NCBI GenBank assembly: GCA_963544575.1 | Contig: CAUUFZ010000001.1 | Span: 124,001-188,000 of the forward strand | DNA from: Nanosyncoccus sp963544575 | Lineage (GTDB): Bacteria > Patescibacteriota > Saccharimonadia > Saccharimonadales > Saccharimonadaceae | Length of the DNA stretch: 64,000 bases | Direction of reading: 5' to 3' | In this document: positions 63,491 to 64,000 of the stretch, one piece after another | Position numbering within the stretch: the first letter of the stretch is position 1 | Layout: the number at the start of each line of letters is the position of its first letter | Made by a program: the position numbers and the translations under genes | The notes under the pieces: model-generated | Databases searched by the model: none | What the model was told of the DNA's origin: nothing | Seen by the model: only the letters and a program-made list of their open reading frames with translations

Positions 63491-63521
63491 GAATCAGCTC
63501 CTGAAAAGGAGCTGATTTTTA
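63491..63521 (+). terminator. Intrinsic terminator
   Basis: Stem AATCAGCTCC/GGAGCTGATT with a short loop and T-run. Confidence 0.9.
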
Positions 63522-63522
63522 T

Positions 63523-63551
63523 TTGACATTATGGTAATGCTAAACTATACT
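63523..63551 (+). promoter_or_regulatory. Promoter of the second secreted surface protein
   Basis: TTGACA, 17 nt, TATACT: near consensus. Confidence 0.7.
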
Positions 63552-63577
63552 AGATACAAATAAGTAGAGGAAAAAAT

Positions 63578-64000
63578 ATGAAACATATTGGGAAGGTAGT
63601 AGGCGTTCTTGGCGTCGCTTCTGCCTGTGGGTTAATGGCCTTGCCACTTAGTACTTTGGCTATTGAGAAAAAGAATAGTCTCGACGTCAATGTCACCATC
63701 GCTTCTTTTCTTAATATCACGGCTGGTGCTAGTACGGTAGCAGATACGATTAATCCGGGTCAGGTTAAAAATCTCACTAATACCATTCGCGTGAAGACGA
63801 ATAGTGTCACCGGTTACAATATTAATATTCGTGATAAGGATTCTAATACTAACCTTGTTCACGATACGACCACTACGAGTACTATTCCAGCTAAAAACGG
63901 AGCGCTCGACGGTTCTCAGGCTGGTTGGAATTACTCGGTTGGCGCCATTACGCATAAGGCTGTCACGGCCACTGATGCCTCGATTTTTAAGAACCTGAAT
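63578..64000 (+). CDS. Secreted surface protein, tandem paralog 2 (truncated by window edge)
   Basis: 141 codons are visible and the frame is open to the right edge. Signal peptide (MKHIGKVVGVLGVASACGLM, cleavage near LSTLA/IE) and a mature part that parallels paralog 1: KNSLDVNVTIASFLNITAG, then TGYNINIRDKDSNTNLV against its LKITVKDKDEDTSL. The ATG has AGAGGAAAAAAT upstream. It has its own near-consensus promoter and lies ~105 nt after paralog 1, so the two can be expressed differently. Confidence 0.8.
   Translation, partial: MKHIGKVVGVLGVASACGLMALPLSTLAIEKKNSLDVNVTIASFLNITAGASTVADTINPGQVKNLTNTIRVKTNSVTGYNINIRDKDSNTNLVHDTTTTSTIPAKNGALDGSQAGWNYSVGAITHKAVTATDASIFKNLN

Noticed and set aside
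1..64000. UGA recoded as glycine (as in SR1/Gracilibacteria)
   Set aside because: TGA terminates several genes at family-consistent lengths and no conserved protein is interrupted by an in-frame TGA.

Overview
This window looks like part of the chromosome of a reduced-genome Candidate Phyla Radiation bacterium, most likely Candidatus Saccharibacteria (TM7). That placement is inference from gene content: compact housekeeping proteins (MetRS without a C-terminal extension, PheS of 314 aa, a 213-aa DNA polymerase III delta-like protein, TruB without PUA), an RNase HII-YraN fusion, a type IV pilus ATPase and many single-pass surface proteins. UGA is used as an ordinary stop, which argues against the UGA-recoding SR1/Gracilibacteria lineages.

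Layout. 0-14 kb: the C-terminal part of a UvrD/PcrA helicase, rsmA with a YabE-like cell-wall gene, metG, an aquaporin, pheS-pheT, a membrane FKBP isomerase, and a CpsB-type phosphatase with a BY-kinase (capsule control). 14.2-22.1 kb: aspS followed directly by a capsule or exopolysaccharide run (GT4, GT2, EpsG-like polymerase, pyruvyl transferase, flippase). 22-32 kb: uppP, rpsT, holA-mutM, a DHH-like protein, truB, rpsO, pnp. 32-37 kb: ftsK flanked by three paralogous membrane/coiled-coil proteins. 37-43 kb: rpsF-ssb-rpsR-efp-tlyA-like operon and RNase J.

43.1-51.6 kb is an AT-rich defence island. It holds a Hachiman-type pair (HamA nuclease, HamB helicase) on the minus strand. Divergent from it is a DpnII/MboI-type restriction-modification operon (HTH-fused Dam-type methylase, endonuclease, second methylase) that continues by overlapping start/stop codons into a PHP-domain/ABC-type ATPase gene and a small unrecognised partner. 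A palindrome lies between the two divergent units. The PHP-ATPase/small-protein pair is the best candidate for a poorly described system. 51.7-55.5 kb is a variable region: tRNA-Lys(CTT), tRNA-Arg(TCG) with a partial copy of its 5' end, a VbhA-like antitoxin followed by a broken Fic toxin gene, and several unrecognised small or helical proteins.

55.6-64 kb returns to core genes (pilB-like ATPase, rplS, rnhB-yraN fusion, ychF, a solitary MazF-like toxin, an inositol-monophosphatase-like gene, an N-formylglutamate-amidohydrolase-like gene) and ends in two tandem secreted surface proteins, the second cut by the window edge.

A recurring feature is promoter architecture. Most promoters carry an extended -10 (TGnTATAAT), and at least a dozen genes have the -10 only 6-7 nt before the start codon, so their mRNAs should be leaderless. 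Other genes, especially ribosomal and operon-internal ones, keep good Shine-Dalgarno sequences. These -10 positions were used to revise several start codons. All assignments are from reading sequence and family knowledge; no database search was run.
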